Source: JBDNJM01 sp041687755
Lineage (GTDB): Bacteria; Planctomycetota; UBA1135; GCA-002686595
Assembly (NCBI GenBank): GCA_041687755.1
Contig: JBDNJM010000182.1
Location: 1-42,608, forward strand
Direction of reading: 5' to 3'
DNA: 42,608 bases
In this document: positions 6,881 to 14,427 of the stretch, one piece after another
Layout of the letters: every line of letters begins with the position of its first letter
Numbering within the stretch: the stretch's first letter is position 1
Program-made: the position numbers and the translations under genes
Notes under the pieces: generated by a model
The model's input: only the letters and a program-made list of their open reading frames with translations
What the model was told of the DNA's origin: nothing
Databases searched by the model: none

Positions 6881-8476
6881 ATGAACGAACTCGTCACAGC
6901 GGACGGAGTGGCGCACTTCCCGGCGCGCTTCAATCTCGCCGAGTACTTCCTCGACTCGAACCTCGAGGCCGGCCGCGGGGACAAGACCGCCCTGGCCGTC
7001 GGGTCCGAAACGCAGAGCTACGCGGCACTCGTTGAGCGTAGCCGGCGCCTGGCCGCGGCCCTGCGCCGCGCAGGTGTACGTCCGGAGGAACGCGTGTTGA
7101 TCGCGCTGCCGGACGGGTTCGAGTTCGCGGAGACCTTCTTCGGGATCCTGCGCGCGGGCGGCGTTTTCGCCATGGTCAACCCGCTCTCGAAGCCCGACGC
7201 CTTTGAGGAGTATCTGCGCTACACCAAAGCGCGGGTGATCGTGACCCATGCGGACGTGCTGCCCGAGCTGGCGCCGGCGTTCGAGGCGGTGCGCGGCGCG
7301 GAGACGCTATTGGTGGTCGGAGGGGATGACGGCGGCTTCACGCCTTACGAGCAGGCGCTGGCGTCCGAGGATCCGGGCGGCCGCTTGGCCGAGACCGAGC
7401 CCACTGAGCCCGACGACCTTGCCGGCTGGCTGTTCACGAGCGGCTCGACCGGGCGCCCAAAGGCCTGCGTGCACGCCCAGAACGACTTCGCCTACTCGAC
7501 CGAGACCTACGCCAAGCGCGTCGTCGGCTACGGGGAGAACGACGTGTGCCTCGGCGTTCCGAAGCTCTTCTTCGGCTACGCGACGGGCACGAACCTGATG
7601 TTCCCGCTGCGCTTCGGCGGGACCGCGGCCCTGTTCTCGGAGCGCTCGACGGCGGACGCGCTGTTCGACGGCATCGCCGAGCACCGCCCGACGATCCTCA
7701 CGTCCGTGCCGACGATGATCGGCAACATGCTGCGCTCGGAGCGTCTCGCCAACGCGGACCTGTCCAGCCTACGGCTGACGCTGTCGGCCGGCGAAGCACT
7801 GCCCGAAACGCTGATGCGCCAGTGGCTCGAGCGGGCCGGCGTCGAGATTCTCGACGGCATCGGCGCGGCCGAGACGTTCCACATCTACATCAGCAACTGG
7901 CCGGGCGACGTGCGGCCGGGCTCGCTCGGTAAGCTGGTGCCCGGTTACACGGCGCAGATCGTGGACGCCGAGGACCGCCCGCTGGGCGACGGCGATGTCG
8001 GTCGCCTGCGCGTGCACGGAGAGTCGATCGCCCTGTGCTACTGGGCGAACAAGCAGCAGTCGCGCAGCACGTTCCAGGGCGGCTGGTTCACCAGCGCGGA
8101 CTGCTTCCGCAAGGACGCCGAGGGCTACTTCTACTACGAGGGGCGTGCGGACGACCTGCTCAAGGTCAGCGGCATCTGGGTCTCGCCGATCGAGATCGAG
8201 AATGTGCTGCTCGATCATCCCGGGGTCGCGGAGGTGTGCGTGCTCGGCAGCGAGGACGCGTCCGGACTGACGAAGCCGCTGGCCTTCGTCGTGTGCTCCG
8301 CCGGGGTCGAGGGCGACGATGGCCTCGCCGCCGGCCTCAAAGACCATTGCAAACAGCACCTCGTGCCCCACAAGTACCCGCGCTGGTTCGAATTCCGCGC
8401 GGAGCTCCCGAAGAACGACCGCGGCAAGATCGCGCGCAAGGTCCTGGCCGCTGAGTTGGCCGAGCGAAACGTATGA
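6881..8476 (+). CDS. benzoate-CoA ligase family protein
   Basis: Adenylate-forming acyl/aryl-CoA ligase of 531 residues. Motifs: LFTSGSTGRPKACVH (phosphate loop A3), LSAGEALPETLMRQW and DGIGAAETFHIYISN (A5 and acid pocket region), GWFTSADCF (A7), YEGRADDLLKVSGIWVSP (A8 hinge) and LPKNDRGKIARKVL with the C-terminal catalytic Lys. The GVPKLFFGYATGTNLMFPL segment and the IGAAETFHI motif are characteristic of the benzoate/2-aminobenzoate ligase branch rather than acetyl-CoA synthetase. It should activate an aromatic acid to its CoA thioester with ATP. Its stop overlaps the start of the creatininase-family gene (ATGA, 8473-8476). The exact substrate (benzoate, 2-aminobenzoate, hydroxybenzoate) is not decided by sequence alone. 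Confidence 0.92.
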   Translation: MNELVTADGVAHFPARFNLAEYFLDSNLEAGRGDKTALAVGSETQSYAALVERSRRLAAALRRAGVRPEERVLIALPDGFEFAETFFGILRAGGVFAMVNPLSKPDAFEEYLRYTKARVIVTHADVLPELAPAFEAVRGAETLLVVGGDDGGFTPYEQALASEDPGGRLAETEPTEPDDLAGWLFTSGSTGRPKACVHAQNDFAYSTETYAKRVVGYGENDVCLGVPKLFFGYATGTNLMFPLRFGGTAALFSERSTADALFDGIAEHRPTILTSVPTMIGNMLRSERLANADLSSLRLTLSAGEALPETLMRQWLERAGVEILDGIGAAETFHIYISNWPGDVRPGSLGKLVPGYTAQIVDAEDRPLGDGDVGRLRVHGESIALCYWANKQQSRSTFQGGWFTSADCFRKDAEGYFYYEGRADDLLKVSGIWVSPIEIENVLLDHPGVAEVCVLGSEDASGLTKPLAFVVCSAGVEGDDGLAAGLKDHCKQHLVPHKYPRWFEFRAELPKNDRGKIARKVLAAELAERNV

Positions 8477-9267
8477 GTAATCAAGCCCCCACCCGGCACC
8501 CGGCCGATCTCGCCTGGCGCACCTGGCCCGAGGCGGCGGAGCTGTTCAGCAGCGATCCGGTCGCGCTGCTGCCCACCGGCGCCACCGAGCCCCATGGCCC
8601 GCACCTGCCGCTGGACGTCGACGTCACGATCAGCACGGCCCAGGCACGGCGTGCCGCCGAGAAGCTGATCGAACGGGGAGTTCCGGCGTTCGTCCTCCCG
8701 GCGATGGCCTACGGCGTGACCTTCTTTACTGAGGGCTTCCCCGGGCGCGTGACCTTCCGCCCCGGCACTCTGTGGGCCGCGATCGAAGACATCGCGACCA
8801 GCCTCGCTGAGCAGGGCGTGCGGCGCATCGCCATCTGCAACGCGCACCTCGAGCCGGACCAGGTCAAGGTCCTGCGCGGGGTGATCAAGGACCACACCTC
8901 GGTCGAGGGTGGCGCCCACGTGATCTTCCCCGACCACACACGCCGGCGTCTGGCGGAGCGCTTGGGCGACGAGTTCAAGAGCGGCGAGGCCCACGCGGGA
9001 CGCTACGAGTCGAGCATCGCGTTGGCCGTGGACCCCGAGACCGTGCGCGAGGAAGAGCGCGCGGCCCTCCCGGCCGTGGATCTCGGTCTCGTGGAGGGCA
9101 TGCTGGCCGGCGCGAAGAGCTTCAAGGAACTCGGCTCGGAGCAGGCGTACTGCGGGAGCCCCGCCGAGGCGACGGCGCCCGAGGGCACCGACCTCATCGA
9201 GCGCCTCTCCGACATGGTCGTCGAAGCGGCCCTCGAGGCCTGGCCGCAGCGCTTCGAGCAGGGCTGA
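8473..9267 (+). CDS. creatininase-family amidohydrolase
   Basis: Protein of 264 residues with the creatininase fold. The metal ligands known from Pseudomonas creatininase (Glu34, His36, Asp45, His120, Glu122) all appear here with a constant offset of five: Glu39 and His41 in GATEPHGPH, Asp50 in LPLDVDV, His125 and Glu127 in CNAHLEP. Many relatives (MftE and the FAPy deformylases) instead carry NGHGGN at the last pair. A binuclear Zn/Mn amidohydrolase acting on a cyclic or linear amide is therefore likely. It is translationally coupled to the CoA ligase and 8 bp from the thioesterase, which ties it to aromatic-acid metabolism. Cleavage of a C-N bond released from an amino-aromatic substrate is an attractive inference. 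Confidence 0.88.
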   Translation: MSNQAPTRHPADLAWRTWPEAAELFSSDPVALLPTGATEPHGPHLPLDVDVTISTAQARRAAEKLIERGVPAFVLPAMAYGVTFFTEGFPGRVTFRPGTLWAAIEDIATSLAEQGVRRIAICNAHLEPDQVKVLRGVIKDHTSVEGGAHVIFPDHTRRRLAERLGDEFKSGEAHAGRYESSIALAVDPETVREEERAALPAVDLGLVEGMLAGAKSFKELGSEQAYCGSPAEATAPEGTDLIERLSDMVVEAALEAWPQRFEQG

Positions 9268-9275
9268 TCCCAATC

Positions 9276-9761
9276 ATGAACGCCTACCGGTCTCCCAAGA
9301 GCTTCACCTGCCAGCAGCAGGTGCGCTTCGGTCACGTCGACCCCGCTGGGATCGCCTACTACCCCCGCATCTTCGACTACATCCACGAGGCGTTCGAGGA
9401 GCTCTGGGACGTGCACGTCGGCGAGCGCTATTACTACCTGCTGGGGGAGAAGCGCATCGGCTTCCCGCTGGTGCACTCCGACGTGGACTTCAAGAGCCCG
9501 CTGCACTTCGGCGATCGTCCCGTGGTCACTGTGACCTGCTTCAAGCTGGGCCGCTCATCGCTGGGCCTGCGCTACGTCTACAAGCTTGGCGAGACCGTCT
9601 GTCTCGAGGCCCGCATGACGACCGTTTGCGTGAATCTGGACAGCTTGGACAGCCTCGAGATTTCAACCGAGTATCGTGAGCGCTTTGCTCTGATTCTCGA
9701 AGACTCCGACCCCCAGTCCTCTGCCCCCCCCCCCTCCGAGGCCAGCCCGACCGACCAATGA
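9276..9761 (+). CDS. 4-hydroxybenzoyl-CoA thioesterase-like hotdog protein
   Basis: Acyl-CoA thioesterase of 161 residues with the hotdog fold: RFGHVDPAGIAYYPRIFDY at the N-terminus containing the catalytic Asp22 of the Asp-type (4-hydroxybenzoyl-CoA thioesterase) group, then VHSDVDFKSPLHFGD and VTVTCFKLGRSSLGLRY strands. It would hydrolyse an aryl-CoA or acyl-CoA, releasing CoA or rescuing dead-end thioesters. The last 20 residues are Pro/Ser-rich and include a run of C bases near 9724, a plausible slippage point, although the frame is intact. The stop overlaps the next ATG (ATGA, 9758-9761), coupling it to metF. Confidence 0.9.
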   Translation: MNAYRSPKSFTCQQQVRFGHVDPAGIAYYPRIFDYIHEAFEELWDVHVGERYYYLLGEKRIGFPLVHSDVDFKSPLHFGDRPVVTVTCFKLGRSSLGLRYVYKLGETVCLEARMTTVCVNLDSLDSLEISTEYRERFALILEDSDPQSSAPPPSEASPTDQ

Positions 9762-10627
9762 AGATCAGCCGCATGCACGATCAGCCCGGACCGGTGTTCA
9801 GCTTCGAGTTCTTTCCGCCCAAGACCCAGAAGTCCGCCGATCAACTGATGGCGACGGTCGCGGAGCTCAAGGAGATGATCGACCCGGACTTCGTCTCGGT
9901 CACCTACGGCGCCGGCGGCACGACGCGCGAGCGCACCCTGCAGTGCGTCGCCCGGATCCAGCGCGAACTCAAGATCACGTCGATGGCGCACCTGACCTGC
10001 GTCGGCCACGACCGCGCGGAGCTGCGCCGGATTGGCGGGCTGCTGGCGGAGGACGGGATCGAGAACATCCTCGTGCTGCGCGGTGACCCGCCGAAGGGTG
10101 AGGAGCAGTTCGTTCAAGCGCAGGGCGGCTTCGCCCACGCGAGCGATCTCGCGGGCTTCCTGCGCGAGGAATTCCAGTTCGACCTGGGCGGCGCCTGCTA
10201 CCCCGAGGCGCACCCCGAGTCGAAGACGGTTGCGGACGACATGGAGTGGACCGCGAAGAAAGTCACGAACGGCGTGACCTTTCTCACGACCCAGCTGTTC
10301 TTCGAGAACCGCACGTACTGGAGCTTCGTCGAGCGCGCCCGCAAGGCCGGCATCAAGGTGCCGATCGTGCCCGGCATCATGCCGATCACGAACGTGGGTC
10401 AGATCGAGCGCTTCACCAAGATGTGCGGCGCGGGCCTGCCGCCGGAGCTGGCGGACCGGCTCGACCGCTGCCGCGAGGACCCGGCCACGGTCATGGCGAT
10501 CGGGATCGAGCACGCGGTCCTCCAGTGCCGCGAGCTGCTGGAGCGCGGCGCCCCCGGGATCCACTTCTACACCCTGAACAAGAGCCCGGCGACGTGCGCG
10601 ATCATGGCGGCCCTGCGCCAGATCTGA
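9758..10627 (+). CDS. metF: 5,10-methylenetetrahydrofolate reductase
   Basis: MetF-type flavoprotein of 289 residues, the normal length for a bacterial single-domain reductase. It reduces methylene-tetrahydrofolate to methyl-tetrahydrofolate for methionine synthesis. Key features are SFEFFPPKT near residue 15 with the catalytic Glu17, VTYGAGGTTRERT, HLTCVGHDR, LRGDPPKGEE with the flavin-contacting Asp, and ITTQLFFEN-like TTQLFFENRTY followed by PGIMPITN. The ATG overlaps the thioesterase stop, so it is the last member of the ligase-creatininase-thioesterase run. A housekeeping folate enzyme coupled to an aromatic CoA operon is unusual and may be simple read-through architecture. Confidence 0.95.
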   Translation: MKISRMHDQPGPVFSFEFFPPKTQKSADQLMATVAELKEMIDPDFVSVTYGAGGTTRERTLQCVARIQRELKITSMAHLTCVGHDRAELRRIGGLLAEDGIENILVLRGDPPKGEEQFVQAQGGFAHASDLAGFLREEFQFDLGGACYPEAHPESKTVADDMEWTAKKVTNGVTFLTTQLFFENRTYWSFVERARKAGIKVPIVPGIMPITNVGQIERFTKMCGAGLPPELADRLDRCREDPATVMAIGIEHAVLQCRELLERGAPGIHFYTLNKSPATCAIMAALRQI

Positions 10628-10723
10628 GCGTCTGCTCGTGCGTGCGGGGCTTCAACCCGCCCGCTGCTCGCGCCGATAGGCCCCACGGTCAACCTAGTCC
10701 CGCTCAGCACCGCCCCCCAAGCC

Positions 10724-11746
10724 ATGCCCACCCAGCCCACCGCGATTCCTCAGGCCCACCTGAGCGCGGGTCCGTCCCTGGTCACCCTGCAGAGCCACAT
10801 CCTCGCCGAGGAGGCGCGGCACCCCGACGCGACGGGAGCCTTCAGCTGGATCCTCTCGGCCCTGTCGATCTCGGCCAAGGTGATCGCGAGCAAGATGCGC
10901 CGCGCGCGCCTCGAGGACGTGCTCGGGAGCCTGGAGCAGGAGAACGTCCAGGGCGAGACGCAGCAGAAGCTGGACGTGATCGCGAACGAAGTGCTGATCC
11001 GGGCGCTCGGCAGCCGCGAGGGCGTCGCAATCGTCGCCTCCGAGGAGAACGACGAGGCCCTGTTCCTGCGGGACAACAAGGACGGCGATCGCCGCTACTG
11101 CGTGCTATTCGATCCGCTCGACGGCTCAAGCAACCTCGACACGGCGGGCGGCGTCGGCACGATCTTCTCGATCCTGCGCCACGACCGCCGCGCGGCCAAC
11201 GCGACGGAGTCCCTCATGCAGCGGGGCTCGAAGCAAGTCGCCGCCGGGTACATCCTCTACGGCTCGTCCACCGTGTTCACGCTGACGACCGGCGACGGCG
11301 TTTCCATGTTCGTGCTCGATCCCTCGATCGGCGCGTTCATCCTCGTCTCGGAGAAGGTCACGGTCCCGAAGGCCGCGAAGACCTACTCGTGCAACGAGGG
11401 CAACCGCCTGCAGTTCGCCGAGGGCTACCAGAAGTACCTCGGCTGGGCGCAGGAGAACGGTTACTCGAGCCGCTACGCCGGCGCGATGGTCGCGGACGTG
11501 CACCGCGTGCTGATCAAGGGTGGCGTGTTCCTGTACCCGCCGACCACGAAGGCGCCCGCGGGCAAGCTGCGGCTGATGTACGAGGCCAACCCGATGGCGA
11601 TGATCATGGAGCAGGCCGGCGGCAAGGCCTACGCCCACACGACGCGGCTGATGGACGTGGAGCCGACGGATATCCACCAGCGCTGCCCGGTCATCATGGG
11701 CAGCCCGGACGAGGTTGATCACGTGCTGCGGTTCGTCCAGGAGTAG
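10724..11746 (+). CDS. fbp: fructose-1,6-bisphosphatase class I
   Basis: Gluconeogenic phosphatase of 340 residues converting fructose 1,6-bisphosphate to fructose 6-phosphate. Metal-binding motifs are clear: ASEEND at 105-110 and FDPLDGSSN at 129-137, with YANEGN-type substrate loop CNEGN, SRYAGAMVADVHR and a C-terminal LMYEANPMAMIMEQAGG. The length and motif spacing match the class I enzyme. The gene stands alone, 96 bp after metF and convergent with the cupin gene whose stop lies only 16 bp away. Confidence 0.96.
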   Translation: MPTQPTAIPQAHLSAGPSLVTLQSHILAEEARHPDATGAFSWILSALSISAKVIASKMRRARLEDVLGSLEQENVQGETQQKLDVIANEVLIRALGSREGVAIVASEENDEALFLRDNKDGDRRYCVLFDPLDGSSNLDTAGGVGTIFSILRHDRRAANATESLMQRGSKQVAAGYILYGSSTVFTLTTGDGVSMFVLDPSIGAFILVSEKVTVPKAAKTYSCNEGNRLQFAEGYQKYLGWAQENGYSSRYAGAMVADVHRVLIKGGVFLYPPTTKAPAGKLRLMYEANPMAMIMEQAGGKAYAHTTRLMDVEPTDIHQRCPVIMGSPDEVDHVLRFVQE

Positions 11747-11762
11747 CCGCGCGGCCTTACGC

Positions 11763-12431
11763 TCAGCGCGCGGGAATCGGCAGGTGCCCGGTCTTCACGA
11801 AGATCACCGTCTCGTCCGTGACGAACGGGTGATGCTGGCTGAGGTGCGGGCTCTGCATCCAGGTGCCGGCGGGGTAGTCGCTGTGCTCGTCCTGGAACGT
11901 GCCGTAGATCACGTAGATCTCCTCGCCGCCCCAGTGGCGGTGGGGGAGGAAGCGCTCGCCGGCGGGCCAGAGGACCAGGGCGCTGTGACTGCCCACGCTT
12001 CCGAGAGGCTTCACGCGCAGCCCGCCCTGGCCCGGGAGCCACGGATCGCCGCCGGCGGGGTGCCAGACCGGGGCCGAGCCCTTGGCGAGCGGCGTCTTCC
12101 GAGCGAAGAGGGTGCAGCCGTCGGGCCCTGCGGCAATGGCGCCGGCCTTGGGATGCAGCACCGCGTAGCCCTGGGGGGCGAGGTCTGGGCCGGGGCCGGT
12201 GAGGGATCCCTCGACCACCAGGATCTCGACGCTCTCCTCCTTGGGGAGGCCGGGCAGGCTCGTGCCCGGCTGCAGCCGCAGCAGCTGGGCCTCCAGGCGC
12301 CCTCCCGGACTCTGGATGTCATGGAGCGGCTTGGATTCGAGCCCCGGTGTCCCGGTGGGGACCCAGGAGAGCGGGGCGGACTCGACGGCGAGGTGCTGGG
12401 TTTTCGGCATGGCGGTCACGGTGCTGGGCAT
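11763..12431 (-). CDS. ChrR-like double-cupin protein
   Basis: Protein of 222 residues (an alternative ATG lies at codon 8) with two cupin domains. The C-terminal one has a complete metal set, PHRHWGGEEIYVIYG followed by GTWMQSPHLSQHHPF, as in the cupin domain of ChrR-type anti-sigma factors and related dioxygenases. The N-terminal one (SKPLHDIQSPGGRLEAQ through VVEGSLTG) lacks the His cluster and probably has no metal. There is no HxxxCxxC zinc anti-sigma domain, so it is not a full ChrR. It is divergent from the TetR gene with a 62-bp spacer containing an operator-like repeat, so regulation by that TetR protein is likely. Substrate unknown. Confidence 0.82.
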   Translation of the reverse strand: MPSTVTAMPKTQHLAVESAPLSWVPTGTPGLESKPLHDIQSPGGRLEAQLLRLQPGTSLPGLPKEESVEILVVEGSLTGPGPDLAPQGYAVLHPKAGAIAAGPDGCTLFARKTPLAKGSAPVWHPAGGDPWLPGQGGLRVKPLGSVGSHSALVLWPAGERFLPHRHWGGEEIYVIYGTFQDEHSDYPAGTWMQSPHLSQHHPFVTDETVIFVKTGHLPIPAR

Positions 12432-12469
12432 GGGCGGTCCAGGGTAGGACCATTTGTGGACGCTTGTCT

Positions 12470-12487
12470 GCCTACGAGTAGGTAGGC
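12470..12487. promoter_or_regulatory. putative TetR operator in divergent promoter
   Basis: Inverted repeat GCCTAC-N6-GTAGGC, with an overlapping shorter repeat CCTAC-GA-GTAGG on the same bases, ending 6 bp before the ATG of the TetR gene and 38 bp from the cupin start. Size and position suit autoregulation of the repressor and control of the divergent cupin gene. Confidence 0.6.
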
Positions 12488-12493
12488 GTACTG

Positions 12494-13072
12494 GTGACCA
12501 TGAGTGCCCAAGACACCCCGACCCAGCTGCTCGATGCGGCCCAAGGCCTCGTCCAAGAGCGCGGCTACAACGCCTTCAGCTACAAGGACTTGGAGGTCGC
12601 CGTCGGCATCCGCACCGCGAGCATCCACTACCACTTCTCGGGGAAGGCCGACCTCGGGGAGGCGGTGATGCTCCGCTACCTCGAGCGCCTGGAGGCTGAG
12701 CTGGGCCGCATCGATTCGAGGAGCCGCACCGGCTGGGGCACGCTCAAGGCGTTCATCGAGATGTACCGCAAGACCGAGCGCGCGGGCGCGGTCTGCCTGT
12801 GCGGGTCCCTGGCCTCCGATCAGGAGACGCTGCCGGCCCCGATCCAACTCCTCGTCACGGCCTACATCCAGCGCAGCGAGGCGTGGGCGGCCGAGACGAT
12901 TCGGGTCGGTGTAAAGAGCGGCGAGTTCGGCTTTGCGGGCAGGCCCGTGGAGGCCGCCCGCACCCTTGTCGCCAGCCTGCAGGGCGGCTTGATCCTCGCC
13001 CGCGCCCAGGGCGGCAGCCGCGTGATCGACGACATCCAGCGCCTGTTTGAGGGCCTGCTCAAGTCCGCGTGA
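12494..13072 (+). CDS. TetR/AcrR-family transcriptional regulator
   Basis: Regulator of 192 residues. The N-terminal helix-turn-helix is typical of the family: LLDAAQGLVQERGYNAFSYKDL, AVGIRTASIHYHFSGKADL, about residues 12-56, ending in the YHFxxKxxL signature. The C-terminal ligand domain is all-helical with a CLCGSLASD segment, similar to TetR_C domains of regulators that sense small electrophiles or aldehydes; the two Cys are noteworthy but unproven as sensors. It is divergent from the cupin gene and overlies an operator-like repeat. Ligand unknown. Confidence 0.93.
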   Translation: MTMSAQDTPTQLLDAAQGLVQERGYNAFSYKDLEVAVGIRTASIHYHFSGKADLGEAVMLRYLERLEAELGRIDSRSRTGWGTLKAFIEMYRKTERAGAVCLCGSLASDQETLPAPIQLLVTAYIQRSEAWAAETIRVGVKSGEFGFAGRPVEAARTLVASLQGGLILARAQGGSRVIDDIQRLFEGLLKSA

Positions 13073-13522
13073 CGGCAGGGCACGGGATCGGCTCAGCGCC
13101 GGCACCTTGAGCCGTTCCTCGAGCACACGGCCGCCCGCGGCGAGAAGGACCGCGACCTGAACCGCGCGACCTTTCGGCTGACCCAGGCCGGTGCCAAGAA
13201 CATCGCAGGCAGCGGCGGCGCGATGGCCGGCTGGAACAAGCACCGGCGGTTCGGAGCGCGACGGTTTCCATTCGAAGCGGGCAACAGAATCTGTCGTAGG
13301 GGCTCGCAGGAGCGGCTCCTGCGCCAGTTCCTGCTAGATGAGCAACGCCGCGGCCGCCAGCGATCCGAGAGCCGAAACTGTCATCGGCTAGGCCTGGTGG
13401 CGACTCCGCCGCGAGTCCCCGCCGTCGATGGGCCTAGCTCTCCGGCTTGGCGAGGCTCCGGCCGCCCGGCTTCCCGGCGAAGCTTGCTTGAATCCCGTTT
13501 CGCGTGCCGTACAAAGCGAGGC
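13073..13522. other. 450-bp gap after the TetR gene
   Basis: No supported gene. A plus-strand frame through about 13130-13270 (LTQAGAKNIAGSGGAM) has some protein-like composition but no start or homologue I recognise and may be a gene remnant. An 8-bp inverted repeat (GCAGGAGC-G-GCTCCTGC, 13306-13322) follows. The promoter of the Pmp3 gene presumably lies at the 3' end. Confidence 0.5.
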
Positions 13523-13684
13523 ATGAACCTGATCAAGCTGGTCCTCGCGCTGATCTTCCCGCCGCTCGCCATGCTGTTGCACGTCGGAATCACGAAGCAC
13601 TTCTGGATCAACATCATCCTGACGCTGCTCGGCTTTTTCCCGGGGATCATTCACGCCTTCATCATCATCCTGCGGGACGCGTAG
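13523..13684 (+). CDS. YqaE/Pmp3-family small membrane protein
   Basis: Protein of 53 residues with two hydrophobic helices, LVLALIFPPLAMLLHVG and WINIILTLLGFFPGIIHAFIIIL, joined by a short polar turn. The FPPLA and LTLLGFFPGIIHA motifs are diagnostic of the Pmp3/UPF0057 family, which is about 50-55 residues long and linked to membrane potential and salt or cold stress. The ATG at 13523 is preferred because the longer upstream frame is Arg-rich and lies outside the family. A DUF4112 membrane-associated gene follows 6 bp later, suggesting a two-gene unit. Confidence 0.9.
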   Translation: MNLIKLVLALIFPPLAMLLHVGITKHFWINIILTLLGFFPGIIHAFIIILRDA

Positions 13685-13690
13685 GTCGCC

Positions 13691-14116
13691 TTGGCCGACT
13701 CCCTACCCGAAGGCCACGAGCTGCTGCCGCCCGAGGACGAGGCGCTGATCGCCGGCCTCGCGGACGAGCAGGCCCGCGAGCTCCAGCGGTTGCGCGGCCT
13801 CGCGCAGCTGCTCGACACCTCGATTCGGCTCCCCGTGATTGGCTACCGCATCGGTCTCGACCCGCTGCTCGGGCTCATCCCGGGCGTGGGGGACGTGGTC
13901 GGCCTCGCCCTGTCCGGCTACCTGATTCACCGCGCGCACTTCCTCGGCGTCGCGCGGCTGACGCGCGGGCGCATGATCTTCAACGCCGTGCTTGAGACGA
14001 TCCTCGGCGCGGTCCCGCTGGTCGGCGACCTGTTCGATTTTGCCTGGCGCGCGAACTCGAAGAACGTTGCATTGATCGTGCGGCACCTCGAGCGGGAAGC
14101 GGCCCGGAAAGGCTGA
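13691..14116 (+). CDS. DUF4112 family protein
   Basis: Protein of 141 residues from a TTG start 6 bp after the Pmp3 gene. The core LDTSIRLPVIGYRIGLDPLLGLIPGVGDVVGLALSGYLI and the later ETILGAVPLVGDLFDFAWRAN match the DUF4112 family. The hydrophobic, Gly/Pro-rich segments suggest membrane association. Function is unknown in the family; pairing with Pmp3 suggests a role at the envelope. The start is uncertain because the N-terminal 30 residues are acidic and not conserved. Confidence 0.85.
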   Translation: MADSLPEGHELLPPEDEALIAGLADEQARELQRLRGLAQLLDTSIRLPVIGYRIGLDPLLGLIPGVGDVVGLALSGYLIHRAHFLGVARLTRGRMIFNAVLETILGAVPLVGDLFDFAWRANSKNVALIVRHLEREAARKG

Positions 14117-14427
14117 CGGTGCCGGGCGTCCGGGCTAGAGCGAAAGGGACACGGGAAGGGTCTCGGCGCTCTCCAGCGACCCAGGGACGCTCGCCTCGCG
14201 CTCGCGGAGCTGATCGCGGCCAACTCATCGTTAGGGCTGGATCGTCACCCCCGCGCGCTCGCGGTATCCGTCGAGTTCGGGCGCGGGCTTGAGCGTCGCT
14301 CGACGGGGCCCCCTGCTCCGGGAGAGGGCTGTTCGCGGTTGCCCATTCGCTGTGCCAACGAGCCGGGGCCGGACTCGAGGCAAGTGCTCGGCTCCGGCCC
14401 CGGTCCATCGGCTTCGATCGAGTCGAA
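14117..14427. other. 311-bp gap between convergent genes
   Basis: No gene is supported. It separates the convergent DUF4112 and mrp genes. The only structure seen is the inverted repeat at 14363-14403. All frames are Arg/Pro/Ser-rich. Confidence 0.55.
14363..14403 (-). terminator. terminator-like inverted repeat after mrp
   Basis: Arms of 11 bp (CCGGGGCCGGA and complement) with a 19-nt loop, 25 bp past the mrp stop and between convergent genes. It lacks a T-tract, so its role as a terminator is only suggested by position. Confidence 0.4.

Noticed and set aside
12416..13243. 275-codon minus-strand frame over the TetR gene
   Set aside because: Antisense shadow; it has no family features and would run across the divergent promoter.
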